The position numbers were made by a program, and so were the translations under genes. Positions 44,615 through 53,827 of a DNA stretch of 64,000 nucleotides are shown piece by piece. A model generated the notes under the pieces. The model was not told the origin of the DNA and ran no database searches. It was given only the letters and a program-made list of their open reading frames with translations. Position 1 is the first letter of the stretch. Each line of letters begins with the position of its first letter. Origin of the DNA: Tenacibaculum finnmarkense (GTDB lineage: Bacteria; Bacteroidota; Bacteroidia; Flavobacteriales; Flavobacteriaceae); NCBI RefSeq assembly GCF_900239185.1, contig NZ_OENA01000016.1, forward strand, positions 1 to 64,000, in the 5' to 3' direction.

Positions 44615-47600
44615 ATGAATTTCATCAAAAAATTTAGATATTTAGTGCTTTTTTTTACGGTTATATTATTAAATAATTGCGCTACTTTTAAGGCGCAATA
44701 TGCCGATAAAAACGCTGTAAAAAACATTGAAAAAGAAAAAAACAAGCTAAATTCTGATAAAAAAATCGCCCATACTTTTTATTTAATTGGCGATGCTGGA
44801 AATTCTGATTTAGGAAAAATATCGCCTGCATTAAAATATTTAAATAAACACATTGATACAGTTTCTGAAAATTCCACTTTACTTTTTTTAGGTGATAATG
44901 TTTATGAAACAGGCGTTCCATCTAAAAAATCAAAAAAATATCCGTTAGCAAAACACCGAATTAAAGTACAAACAGATATTGCTAAAAAATTTGCTGGTAA
45001 TTCAATTTTTATCCCAGGAAATCATGATTGGTACAACGGTTTAGATGGCTTAAAAAGAGAAGAAAAATTAGTTGAAAAAGCATTAGGAAAAAACTCTTTT
45101 TTACCTGAAAATGGCTGTCCATTAAAAAAAGTAAGTATTTCTAAAGATGTCGTATTAATTATTGTCGATACACATTGGTATGTTACTAATTGGGATAATC
45201 ATCCAAAAATAAACGACAAATGCGATATAAAAACAAGAAAAAAATTCTTTGATGAATTTAAAGGATTAATTAAAAAAGCAAGAGGAAAAACAACAATTAT
45301 TGCCTTGCATCATCCGATGTTTACTAATGGTTCTCACGGTGGATATTATTCTTTTAAAAGTCATTTAAGCCCACTTCCTGTTTTAGGAACGCTAAAAAAT
45401 ATCCTAAGAAAAACCACTGGTATTGCCAATGTTGATTTACAAAATAAAAAATATAACGAGCTTAAAAAACACATTACAACTTTAGCTCAAGAAAACGATA
45501 AAACCATTTTTGTTTCTGGTCACGAGCATAGTTTACAATACATTGTTGAAGATAATTTGCCCCAAATAATTAGTGGTTCAGGTTCTAAAAGTAGTGCTAC
45601 TAAATTAACTGGTGGTGCAAAATTCACTTACGGAAGTCAAGGTTTTGCACAATTAGATATTTATAAAGACGGGAGCTCTAATGTTCGTTTTTATTCAGTA
45701 AATGAACATAAAGTAGTGTACCAAACTAGTATTTTTCCTGCGGATAAAAACAAAAAATTTATTACGTATCCTTATCGAAATATTACAAAAAAATCGGCTA
45801 GTATTTACAGCGATAAAGAAGTTAAAAAAACAAAAGCATTCGAATATTTTTGGGGAAAACGTTATCGAAAAGACTTCGGAACAAAAGTAACAGCGCCAAC
45901 GGTAAATTTAGATACTCTTTTTGGCGGATTAAGACCTGTTAGAAAAGGTGGTGGAAATCAATCTAAATCATTGCGCTTACGCGATAAAAAAGGACGTGAA
46001 TATGTAATGCGTGCCTTGCGTAAAAATGCGGTTCAATATTTACAAGCAGTTGCTTTTAAAGATCAATATTTAAAAGATCAATTTGATAAAACATATACCG
46101 AAAGTTTATTATTAGACGCATTTACAGGCTCGCATCCGTATGCACCTTTTACCATCGGAACATTGTCTAAAGCGGCTGGAATTTATCATACAAACCCTGT
46201 TTTATATTATATTCCAAAGCAAAATGCATTGGGTTCTTTTAATGCTGAATTTGGCGATGAATTATATATGATTGAAGAACGTGCCGCATCTGGTCATGGC
46301 GATAAAGCAAGTTTTGGTTTTTCTGATAAAATAATTAGTACAGATGATTTATTAAAAAAATTAGCTAAAAGTGAAAAACACATATTAGACGAATCAGCTT
46401 ATATAAAAGCTCGTTTGTTTGATATGCTAATCGGCGATTGGGACAGACACGAAGACCAATGGCGTTGGGCTGTTTTTAAAGAAAATGGGCATACAATTTA
46501 TCGCCCTGTTCCTAGAGATAGAGATCAAGCATTTTCAATTATGGGTGATGGTTTTTTATTAAATATCGCTACTAGAATAATCCCTGCTTTACGATTAATG
46601 AAAGCCTATAAAGAAGATTTAAAAAGTCCGAAATGGTTTAATTTAGAGCCGTATCCTTTAGATATGTCTTTAATTAGTCAGTCAGATAAAAAGGTTTGGG
46701 ATGCTCAAGTAAAACATATTGCAGCTACAATTACAGATGAAATTATAGCAGAAGCTTTCAATCATTTTCCTGAAGAAGTACAAGGAAAAACAATTAAAAT
46801 CATCAAGAAAAAATTACAAGGAAGAAGGAAAAATCTGCAAAAAATATCTGATACTTATTTTAGTCATATCAATAAATTTCAAGTAATTAAAGGAACGAAT
46901 AAAGATGATTGGTTTGAAATTAATCGATTGCCAAACGGACAAACAAATGTTACTGCATATCGAATTAAAAAAGGAGAAAAAGGAGCTGTTTTTCATCAAA
47001 GAACTTATAAGCATTCAAAAACTAAAGAAATATGGATTTATGGTTTAGATGATGATGATGATTTTGTGGTAAAAGGTAACGGAGATAAGTTGATTAAACT
47101 TCGAATTATTGGCGGACAGAACAATGATAATTATGATATTCGAAATGGTAAAAAAGTAAAAATTTACGATTATAAATCAAAGAAAAATACTTTTATTACC
47201 AATAAAGGACGTAAAAAATTAACAGACGACTACGAAATAAATACATACAATTATAAAAAATTAAAGAACAATGCCAATGTTTTAGTGCCAATTATTGGTG
47301 CAAACCCTGATGACGGTTTTAAAATAGGCGTTTCTAACACTTACACTATTAATGGTTTTGAAAGAAATCCGTTTACAGCACAGCATAAAATTTCTGGGGC
47401 ATATTATTTTGCTACAGATGGTTTTGAATTAAATTACTCCAATGAATTTGCAAATATTATCGGTAATTGGAATTTAGGATTTAACACACTATACACAAGC
47501 CCTAATTATGCAAAAAATTTCTTCGGATTTGGGAATAATTCTATAAACTTAGAAGCAGATAATTTTAAAAACAAAGATTATAATCGAGTTAAAATAAGTA

Positions 47601-48304
47601 AATTAATCGCAGGTTCTTCGGTTCATTGGAAAAGTGATTTGGATGCAATACTAAAATTAGGAATTAATTATCAATCATTTAAAATTGATAAAACTTCTGG
47701 TCGATTTATTACTTCACAAAAAATTCATTTTAACCGTCAAAATTTCTTTAATACTCAAGCTAGTTATCATTTTGAAAATACCGATAATACTGCTTTTACT
47801 ACCACAGGAATGAAAACAGCACTGCAAATTGGTTATACTTATAATTTAGAAAATAAAAATAGTTTTGCCTATACAATTCCGTCTATTTCTTTTGATTACA
47901 AATTAATTCCTAGCGGAACAATAGTACTTGCCACTAAATTTAAAGGACATCTTATTTTTGGTAATGATTTTGAGTTTTATCAAGGGGCTAGTTTAGGAGC
48001 AAATAATGGATTACGCGGATATAGAAACGAACGTTTTACAGGTAAAAATGCTTTTTATCATAGTACTGATATTCGCCTAAATTTAACCACTTTAAAAACA
48101 AGTTTAATTCCTTTATATATTGGAATTTACGGAGGTTTTGATTATGGTAAAGTGTGGATGAAGAATATGAATTCCGATACATGGAACACTTCTATTGGTG
48201 GAGGTATTTTCTTTAATGCCGCAAATATGATGACAGCTAAAGCTTCTGCATTCAATAGCCACGAAGGCTTACAAATAGCTTTTGCTTTAGGTTTTAATTT
48301 TTAA
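44615..48304 (+). CDS. Lipoprotein with calcineurin-like phosphoesterase, kinase-like middle and C-terminal beta-barrel
   Basis: The 1229-aa protein has a lipoprotein signal (VLFFTVILLNNCATF). A metallophosphoesterase domain (about 50-370) shows all five motifs: IGDAGNSD, LGDNVYE, PGNHDW, ALHHPMF and SGHEHSL. The middle (about 430-760) has features of FAM20/HipA/CotH-like atypical kinases: LIGDWDRHEDQ with D610, R611 and H612, and PRDRDQAFS with D637; the basic residue of YVMRALRK is R466 or K470. The last 330 residues form an outer-membrane barrel with NGLRGYRNERFTG and a final Phe. It probably acts at the outer membrane; the substrate is unknown. Confidence 0.82.
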   Translation: MNFIKKFRYLVLFFTVILLNNCATFKAQYADKNAVKNIEKEKNKLNSDKKIAHTFYLIGDAGNSDLGKISPALKYLNKHIDTVSENSTLLFLGDNVYETGVPSKKSKKYPLAKHRIKVQTDIAKKFAGNSIFIPGNHDWYNGLDGLKREEKLVEKALGKNSFLPENGCPLKKVSISKDVVLIIVDTHWYVTNWDNHPKINDKCDIKTRKKFFDEFKGLIKKARGKTTIIALHHPMFTNGSHGGYYSFKSHLSPLPVLGTLKNILRKTTGIANVDLQNKKYNELKKHITTLAQENDKTIFVSGHEHSLQYIVEDNLPQIISGSGSKSSATKLTGGAKFTYGSQGFAQLDIYKDGSSNVRFYSVNEHKVVYQTSIFPADKNKKFITYPYRNITKKSASIYSDKEVKKTKAFEYFWGKRYRKDFGTKVTAPTVNLDTLFGGLRPVRKGGGNQSKSLRLRDKKGREYVMRALRKNAVQYLQAVAFKDQYLKDQFDKTYTESLLLDAFTGSHPYAPFTIGTLSKAAGIYHTNPVLYYIPKQNALGSFNAEFGDELYMIEERAASGHGDKASFGFSDKIISTDDLLKKLAKSEKHILDESAYIKARLFDMLIGDWDRHEDQWRWAVFKENGHTIYRPVPRDRDQAFSIMGDGFLLNIATRIIPALRLMKAYKEDLKSPKWFNLEPYPLDMSLISQSDKKVWDAQVKHIAATITDEIIAEAFNHFPEEVQGKTIKIIKKKLQGRRKNLQKISDTYFSHINKFQVIKGTNKDDWFEINRLPNGQTNVTAYRIKKGEKGAVFHQRTYKHSKTKEIWIYGLDDDDDFVVKGNGDKLIKLRIIGGQNNDNYDIRNGKKVKIYDYKSKKNTFITNKGRKKLTDDYEINTYNYKKLKNNANVLVPIIGANPDDGFKIGVSNTYTINGFERNPFTAQHKISGAYYFATDGFELNYSNEFANIIGNWNLGFNTLYTSPNYAKNFFGFGNNSINLEADNFKNKDYNRVKISKLIAGSSVHWKSDLDAILKLGINYQSFKIDKTSGRFITSQKIHFNRQNFFNTQASYHFENTDNTAFTTTGMKTALQIGYTYNLENKNSFAYTIPSISFDYKLIPSGTIVLATKFKGHLIFGNDFEFYQGASLGANNGLRGYRNERFTGKNAFYHSTDIRLNLTTLKTSLIPLYIGIYGGFDYGKVWMKNMNSDTWNTSIGGGIFFNAANMMTAKASAFNSHEGLQIAFALGFNF

Positions 48305-48315
48305 AAAAACAATAT

Positions 48316-48687
48316 ATGATTACACAACAAATAGTATTAGTATCAGGGGCTTTATTTGGAGGTTTAGCCGTAATTTTTGGGGCTTTTGGCGCACATGCTT
48401 TAAAGAAAATTTTATCTGAAGATCAATTAAAATCGTTTGAAACAGGCGTGAAATATCAAATGTACCACGCCCTTGTTTTATTGTTTATCGGGAATTATTT
48501 TCCTGCTCCAAATCAATTTATGAGTTGGGCTTTTATTATAGGAATTATGCTGTTTTCTTTTAGTATTTACGGATTAATTTTATCTGATGCCAAAGGAAAA
48601 AAAATGTCGTTTTTAGGACCAATTACGCCAATCGGCGGTTTGTTATTAGTTATTGGATGGATTATGCTATTAATACGCTTTATTTAA
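48316..48687 (+). CDS. DUF423 family membrane protein
   Basis: The 123-aa protein has four membrane helices and the family motif GAFGAHALKKILSEDQLKSFETGVKYQMYHAL between the first two. It is a widespread inner-membrane protein of unknown function. It starts 11 nt after the barrel protein gene and is probably co-transcribed. Its end overlaps the convergent lipoprotein gene by 8 nt. Confidence 0.93.
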   Translation: MITQQIVLVSGALFGGLAVIFGAFGAHALKKILSEDQLKSFETGVKYQMYHALVLLFIGNYFPAPNQFMSWAFIIGIMLFSFSIYGLILSDAKGKKMSFLGPITPIGGLLLVIGWIMLLIRFI

Positions 48688-49528
48688 TGGTAAACTCATA
48701 TAAGTTTCCGCCTTTTCCATGGGCTTTTTCATCGGCAATATAAAGGGTATTGTTATCTTTAAAAGTAATGCTTTCTTTTTGAGAAACATGCCCTAGCGGA
48801 TATTCTTTAATTTCTCCAGAGAAAAAATCATCGCCTATAAAATTGGTCAATATAAAAACCGATTGACCATTTAATAAGGCTACTTTTTTTCCATCAGAAG
48901 TTATTGCTGCTGCGGTAATCCAACAAGGTAAATCATTACAGGTTTCAAAGGTTGAAATACGCTTTGCTACATGATTTCCTTTTTTAGCAGGAACTTTATA
49001 TAATGTTGTTATTCCGTACTTATTTTTAACCCTGCTTTTAGTAAAAATATATAAAAATCCGTTTTTATATAGTAAACTTTCGGCATCAAAAAAACGCTTT
49101 TTCTTTTTAGGAGGGAATTTGGTTTGAGAAGGATAGGAAAATTTAATTTTTTCGACATCAACAATATCTTTTTCTACTAAGTCTTGATGATTTATTTTAA
49201 GGATTTTTAAATTTTTACGCTTATTATCGTTATTTCCAAAATCGGCGATATATAGGTTTCCGTTTTCATCGGATGCGATATCTTCCCAGTCAGTATTTTT
49301 GGTATTTACAGCAACTTCTCTGATAATTTCACCCGCAGCATCAACGCCATAAATAATTGCTTTGTTTCCGCTATCGTTTAGCATCCAAAGTAATTCGTTA
49401 TTCTTTATTTTTTCGATTCCTGAAACTTCTTCTAGTTGTTTTGGCAAATTACATTTCAGTTTTAATTCGCCAAAATTTTGACAACTAATTAGTGAAATAA
49501 AAGCAAGACATATCATTATTATTTTCAT
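48680..49528 (-). CDS. Lipoprotein with a beta-propeller-like fold, function unknown
   Basis: I start it at the ATG at 49528 because a lipoprotein signal begins there (MKIIMICLAFISLISCQN, Cys16); the in-frame ATG 24 nt upstream would spoil it. The mature part of about 266 aa shows repeating beta-blades (LLWMLNDSGNKAIIYGVDAAG, WEDIASDENGNLYIADFGNN, FFDAESLLYKNGFLYIFTK, ALLNGQSVFILTN). These resemble NHL or SdiA-regulated-type propellers. No enzyme motif is visible. Confidence 0.75.
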   Translation of the reverse strand: MKIIMICLAFISLISCQNFGELKLKCNLPKQLEEVSGIEKIKNNELLWMLNDSGNKAIIYGVDAAGEIIREVAVNTKNTDWEDIASDENGNLYIADFGNNDNKRKNLKILKINHQDLVEKDIVDVEKIKFSYPSQTKFPPKKKKRFFDAESLLYKNGFLYIFTKSRVKNKYGITTLYKVPAKKGNHVAKRISTFETCNDLPCWITAAAITSDGKKVALLNGQSVFILTNFIGDDFFSGEIKEYPLGHVSQKESITFKDNNTLYIADEKAHGKGGNLYEFTIK

Positions 49529-49620
49529 AAAAAACACGGTTATTAAGCGCAATGATACGATTTTATTTTTTAGAGAAGTAACTTGCTTGTTTGCATAATT
49601 TTAATAATTTGCAAATACCC

Positions 49621-49709
49621 CTAGCCCCGATTGAAGCTTTGTTTGAGCTCCTTTTTTTGATTTTTTTTCAAAAAAAGAGCGAGTGCGGAAAGCGGGAAAT
49701 TGCTTCAAA
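49621..49709 (+). repeat. 88-nt structured intergenic repeat, copy 3
   Basis: It starts CTAGCCCCGATTGAAGC and ends GCGGGAAATTGCTTCAAA. Relative to the other copies, the inner hairpin has an extra C on the left arm (GAGCTCC) and an extra G on the right (AGAGCGAG); the helix is kept. It lies in the 270-nt gap between the lipoprotein and phoD-like genes. Confidence 0.75.
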
Positions 49710-49721
49710 AAATACTTAAAG

Positions 49722-49755
49722 AAAAAAAGTTCCTCAAAATAAATTTCAAGGAACT
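49722..49755 (-). terminator. Terminator of the PhoD-like gene
   Basis: On the minus strand the stem AGTTCCT / AGGAACT has a 14-nt AT-rich loop and is followed by seven T residues, 44 nt after the stop codon at 49799. Confidence 0.7.
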
Positions 49756-49798
49756 CTTTTATATGTTTTTGATGTTTTTGATATTTAATATACTGATT

Positions 49799-51502
49799 TT
49801 AAACCGTTAGGCTATGCCCTATTTTTGTGGTATAAGTTTCGCTAATTACAGTACTTACATATTTCCAATTTGAAACGACCGATGCTTGATTTATATGCAA
49901 TTCCATGAAACCTCTTCGTGAAAAATCGCTATAATTTAAGTCATCGACTAACAATTTTAATGCCTGTTCTAGTTGCAATGCTCCTGCGCCTAAATATTTT
50001 TCTAATCCTGGTGATGATACCGAACTTGTTGCCAATTCGACCCCTACTTTTTCACCACTTGCATTGGTTAAATCACTTTGCCAAGCATTATGCGTATCGC
50101 CTGCTAAAACAACTACTTTTTTATTTTTGAAGCTAGCTAAAAGCGCTTCTCTTTCCATAAAATAACCATCCCAAGCATCTAAATTATATGGTAAAACGGT
50201 TTTTATTCTGGCTATTTCTTGAGGTGTTAAACTTGGGTCTTTTTGTAAAAATCTTGTTTTAATCGTTACCAATTCGGTAATCGCTTTTTGAAATGCGCCA
50301 AAAGTTGCTTCCGATGCGCCACCAATTGCGGCTGCTTCTGCCGAAACACGAGCTAAAATTGGTAATAATTCTGCGGGCATTAACATTTTCCCCATTAAAA
50401 CTTGTTGCCCGATAATTTGCCAATTCGCATTTGATGCTGCTATTTGATTCGCAAACCATGTTTTTTGGGTAGTTCCTAGCATGGTTCTGTTAGGATTTAA
50501 CCATTCTTTTTGAAAAGAAGCAACATCAAACTCGCCTTTTGAAGTGTAAAAATCAGCGTATTCTAATTGTTTGTCACGCCCTATTATTCGGGTGTCTAAT
50601 AAAATTAAATCGGCTAAATTTCCTATTTTTAAATTTCTGTAGATAATTTCATTATCAGCAATATTAGTCGTATTTGGTAAATATTCGCTGTAAGCTTGTA
50701 AGGCGCTATTTTTTCTAGCAGTATAACTTCCTTCGTTTTCTTGATGATTTTCAGCCCCATCTTTATACGAATCGTTTGCAACTTCATGGTCATCCCAAAT
50801 ACAAATAAAGGGTTTGTTTTGATGCAGGTCTTTTAGCTTGCTATCTGAACGATATTGACGGTAACGGGTTCTGTAATCATCTAAAGAAATTATTTCGCCT
50901 TTCGGATTTGGCGTTCTAAATGAACCATACGTATTTTCGCCATATTCATAAATATAATCACCTAAATGAACCACCACATCAGCTTCCGATTTATTAATTG
51001 CCTCATATACATTAAAATATCCGTAGGCATAATTTGCACAAGAAGTGACCGCTAATTTTACATCCGAAGTTTTAGCTCCAAAGGTTAATGTTTTACCAAC
51101 TACCGAGGTTGTTTTTTCTTCAATATTGATAAAACGGTAATATAATTTTTGGTTTTCGGCTAATTCTTTTACCTCAACAGCCAGTGTATAATCACGAGAA
51201 GCATCGGTAATTACCTCTGATTGGCGTACAATATTTTCAAATTTTTCATCGGTTGCTACTTGCCAGGTAATTGCTACCGAAGGCTTAGTGCTTGTGTAAC
51301 GTGTCCAAATAATTACTTGTGAATTTGTAGGGTCAAAACTTGCTACGCCTTCATTAAAGTTTTCTTGGGATAAATTAGTAGGAATTGGGTTTGTTATTGG
51401 ATCATCAGTAGTACAGCTAATAAAGTTTGCTGCGAAAAGTATTCCACCACTTGCTAAAAGAGTATTTTTTAAAAAATTTCTCCTTTTAATGTTTGTTGCC
51501 AT
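49799..51502 (-). CDS. phoD: PhoD-family alkaline phosphatase (phosphodiesterase/phosphomonoesterase), Tat-exported
   Basis: The 567-aa protein has a twin-arginine signal (KRRNFLKNTLLASG) followed by a lipobox-like FISC, so it is probably a Tat-exported lipoprotein. The fibronectin-like N-terminal PhoD domain (about 45-140) precedes the metallophosphatase core. The core carries VVHLGDYIYEYGE, CIWDDHEVANDSYKDGAEN, WQIIGQQVLM and VVLAGDTHNAW, which hold the metal ligands. It releases phosphate from organic phosphoesters outside the cytoplasm. It is monocistronic; the gene after it on this strand is far away. Confidence 0.92.
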   Translation of the reverse strand: MATNIKRRNFLKNTLLASGGILFAANFISCTTDDPITNPIPTNLSQENFNEGVASFDPTNSQVIIWTRYTSTKPSVAITWQVATDEKFENIVRQSEVITDASRDYTLAVEVKELAENQKLYYRFINIEEKTTSVVGKTLTFGAKTSDVKLAVTSCANYAYGYFNVYEAINKSEADVVVHLGDYIYEYGENTYGSFRTPNPKGEIISLDDYRTRYRQYRSDSKLKDLHQNKPFICIWDDHEVANDSYKDGAENHQENEGSYTARKNSALQAYSEYLPNTTNIADNEIIYRNLKIGNLADLILLDTRIIGRDKQLEYADFYTSKGEFDVASFQKEWLNPNRTMLGTTQKTWFANQIAASNANWQIIGQQVLMGKMLMPAELLPILARVSAEAAAIGGASEATFGAFQKAITELVTIKTRFLQKDPSLTPQEIARIKTVLPYNLDAWDGYFMEREALLASFKNKKVVVLAGDTHNAWQSDLTNASGEKVGVELATSSVSSPGLEKYLGAGALQLEQALKLLVDDLNYSDFSRRGFMELHINQASVVSNWKYVSTVISETYTTKIGHSLTV

Positions 51503-51588
51503 CTTGTTGTTTTGCTAATTAATTTTCAGCAAAAGTAGTTCAGCTAGTTTTCCTTAAGGTTAATTTAAGTTTATACTACACACTCGTT

Positions 51589-52398
51589 CTACCAACTTCC
51601 AGAAGCACCACCACCACCAAAACTACCACCGCCAAAACCGCCACCAAAGCCAGCACCACCGCTTGATGAACCTCCAAAGCTTCCGCCTCCAAAACTACCA
51701 CGTCCTGAATTAGTTAAAATTATAGTTTCGAAAATACTGCCAGCACTGCTTGTTTTTCGATATCGTTTTCCACCGCCACGGTTATTTTTATCGCCTCTTG
51801 AAATAATAATAAAAAATACGACCATAATAATTATAAAGATAATAATACTAGGATCAAATTCATCTTTTTCTTTCCTGCTACCTGTATATTCGCCATTTAA
51901 GGTTTTGAAAATAGCATCGGCTCCGTTATTTAAACCCGTGTAATAATCACCTTGTTTAAAAGCTGGAATAATGTTTCTTTCGATAATTCTTTTAGAGGTA
52001 AAATCGGTTAATAAATGCTCCGTTCCTTTACCTGCTTGAATAGATATTCTACGGTCTTTATGTGCTAATAAAACAAAAACACCATTGTCTTCTTTTGCTT
52101 GTCCAAAGCCCCATTTTTCGCCCCAATTAGCCGCTAAATAGTTAATGTTTTCACCTTCGGTGGAATTGATAATTGCCACCACTATTTGGGTAGAAGTAGT
52201 ATCTGAATATTTAATTAATTTACTTTCTAAACGTGATTTTTGTGAACGAGAAAGCAACCCGACATAATCATAAACACTGGTTTGAAAAGCTGGTTTTTCA
52301 GGAATTTTAAAGCCTTGTGAAAAAAGAGTTTGAATGCTTAAAAGTAAAAAAGCAATACTAAAAAACACTATTTTATTCCCTGTTTTTTTTTGAATCAT
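51589..52398 (-). CDS. TPM-domain membrane protein with glycine-rich tail (YgcG family)
   Basis: The 269-aa protein has a signal peptide (IVFFSIAFLLLSIQTLFSQ), a TPM domain (about 35-165; VYDYVGLLSRSQKSRLESKL, TQIVVAIINS, DNGVFVLLAHKDRRISIQAGKG) and one membrane helix (IIIFIIIMVVFFIIIS). The tail is made of GGSFGGG repeats and ends in GSW. TPM proteins have been linked to envelope maintenance and photosystem repair; the exact job here is unknown. Its start overlaps the preceding TPM gene by 4 nt. Confidence 0.9.
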   Translation of the reverse strand: MIQKKTGNKIVFFSIAFLLLSIQTLFSQGFKIPEKPAFQTSVYDYVGLLSRSQKSRLESKLIKYSDTTSTQIVVAIINSTEGENINYLAANWGEKWGFGQAKEDNGVFVLLAHKDRRISIQAGKGTEHLLTDFTSKRIIERNIIPAFKQGDYYTGLNNGADAIFKTLNGEYTGSRKEKDEFDPSIIIFIIIMVVFFIIISRGDKNNRGGGKRYRKTSSAGSIFETIILTNSGRGSFGGGSFGGSSSGGAGFGGGFGGGSFGGGGASGSW

Positions 52399-52832
52399 CC
52401 TTTCGATATTTTATTAGACAATTCATCTTTATCATCTGTTTTCCAAGGAAAATGAGCTTTTAATTCTTGTCCTGTTTTTAAAATCCCTGCAACAATAGCT
52501 TCTTTAAATTTCCCTGTTATAAAATGAGCTTGCATGGTATTTTTTGTAGTATCCCAAAAGTTTTCAGGCACTACTTTATCAATACCTTTATCGCCATAAA
52601 TAACAAATTTTTTATCATGTACAGCTACATAAATTAATACCGAATTTTGCAATTTGGTAGCGTCCATTTTTAGCAGATGAAACACTTCTAGCGCACGCTG
52701 AGAAGCCACTATATTAGTCGATGCTTCTATATGAACTCTAATTTCACCAGAAGTGTTTTTCTCTGCAATTTGAATAGCAGAAATAATTTCTTGTTCTTCT
52801 TGAATAGTAAGAAAATTTTCTACTTGAAGCAT
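52395..52832 (-). CDS. TPM-domain protein
   Basis: A shorter 145-aa TPM-domain protein without signal peptide or membrane helix. Key segments are EEQEIISAIQIAEKNTSGEI, LIYVAVHDKKFVIYGDKGID and GKFKEAIVAGILKTGQEL. It lies between lemA (6 nt gap) and the glycine-rich TPM gene (4 nt overlap). The LemA-TPM-TPM set is a conserved Bacteroidota operon. Confidence 0.9.
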   Translation of the reverse strand: MLQVENFLTIQEEQEIISAIQIAEKNTSGEIRVHIEASTNIVASQRALEVFHLLKMDATKLQNSVLIYVAVHDKKFVIYGDKGIDKVVPENFWDTTKNTMQAHFITGKFKEAIVAGILKTGQELKAHFPWKTDDKDELSNKISKG

Positions 52833-52838
52833 TTATTT

Positions 52839-53435
52839 TTATTTAAAGTTAAAATCGATATTTGGTGCATTTTCAGAACCTCTATCTGATTTGTAACGGT
52901 TCATTTCATCAAAATCAAAAAGCCCTGCTAAGAAAGATCCTGGGAATTTTTTGATTAATTTATTGTAAATATTTACACTTTCGTTAAAACGGTCGCGTGC
53001 TACGTTAATTCTGTTTTCTGTTCCTTCTAGTTGGCTTTGTAATTCTAAAAAATTCTTGTTTGCTTTAATATCAGGATAACGCTCAACCGATACCAATAAT
53101 TTAGATAAAGCTCCACTTAAACCTGCTTGTGCTTTTTGAAATTGCGCCATATTTTCAGGGGTTAAATCGCCCGCATTTATATTTACCGAAGTTGCTTTAG
53201 CTCTAGCATTAATAACACCAATTAACGTACTTTTTTCAAAATCGGCAGCGCCTTGTACGGTTTTTACTAAGTTTCCTATTAAATCATTTCTACGTTGGTA
53301 CGAACTCTCAACATTAGACCAAGTTGTTTTTGCATTTTCTTGATATTCTACAGCAGTATTTTGAAAATTTACAGCCCATTTAAAAACTGAAAATGCTACT
53401 ATAGCTACTATAATAATTGGTATAAATTTTTTCAT
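52839..53435 (-). CDS. LemA family protein
   Basis: The 198-aa protein has an N-terminal membrane anchor (FIPIIIVAIVAFSVFKWAV) and a helical bundle. The LemA signature is QRRNDLIGNLVKTVQGAADFEKSTL with VSVERYPDIKANKNFLELQSQLEGTENRI. The function is unknown; it is nearly always found with TPM proteins as here. Confidence 0.94.
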   Translation of the reverse strand: MKKFIPIIIVAIVAFSVFKWAVNFQNTAVEYQENAKTTWSNVESSYQRRNDLIGNLVKTVQGAADFEKSTLIGVINARAKATSVNINAGDLTPENMAQFQKAQAGLSGALSKLLVSVERYPDIKANKNFLELQSQLEGTENRINVARDRFNESVNIYNKLIKKFPGSFLAGLFDFDEMNRYKSDRGSENAPNIDFNFK

Positions 53436-53461
53436 CTTTCTTTATTTTTCTTGAATTTTAT

Positions 53462-53791
53462 TTATAATTGATTTTTTATCTTTTGTAAAGTTGCCTTAAC
53501 AGCCTCTAATCTACTAATAATTTCGTGATTATTTATAACATCTATAGGGTTTCTCTTTAGCTTCTTTTTAGCACCTTCTAGGGTAAAACCTCTTTCTTTT
53601 ACCAGGTTGAAAATTAATTTAAAATTTTCAATATCTTCTTTGGTAAATAATCGATTTCCTTTCGGATTTTTTTTAGGTTTAATAATGTCAAATTCTTGTT
53701 CCCAAAATCGAATTAATGATACGTTAACGTCAAAAGCTTTTGCTACTTCGCCTATTTTATAATATCTTTTTTCAGGTAATTCTACATACAT
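53462..53791 (-). CDS. MerR-family transcriptional regulator
   Basis: The 109-aa protein has the MerR helix-turn-helix and wing (KRYYKIGEVAKAFDVNVSLIRFWEQEF, GNRLFTKEDIENFKLI) and a short C-terminal helix. It has no metal-binding cysteines, so it does not look like a metal sensor. It lies between the M23 gene (36 nt) and lemA (26 nt) and may control this operon. Confidence 0.9.
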   Translation of the reverse strand: MYVELPEKRYYKIGEVAKAFDVNVSLIRFWEQEFDIIKPKKNPKGNRLFTKEDIENFKLIFNLVKERGFTLEGAKKKLKRNPIDVINNHEIISRLEAVKATLQKIKNQL

Positions 53792-53827
53792 TTACTTGGC
53801 GTGTTATTTTACTATTTTACTTAAATA

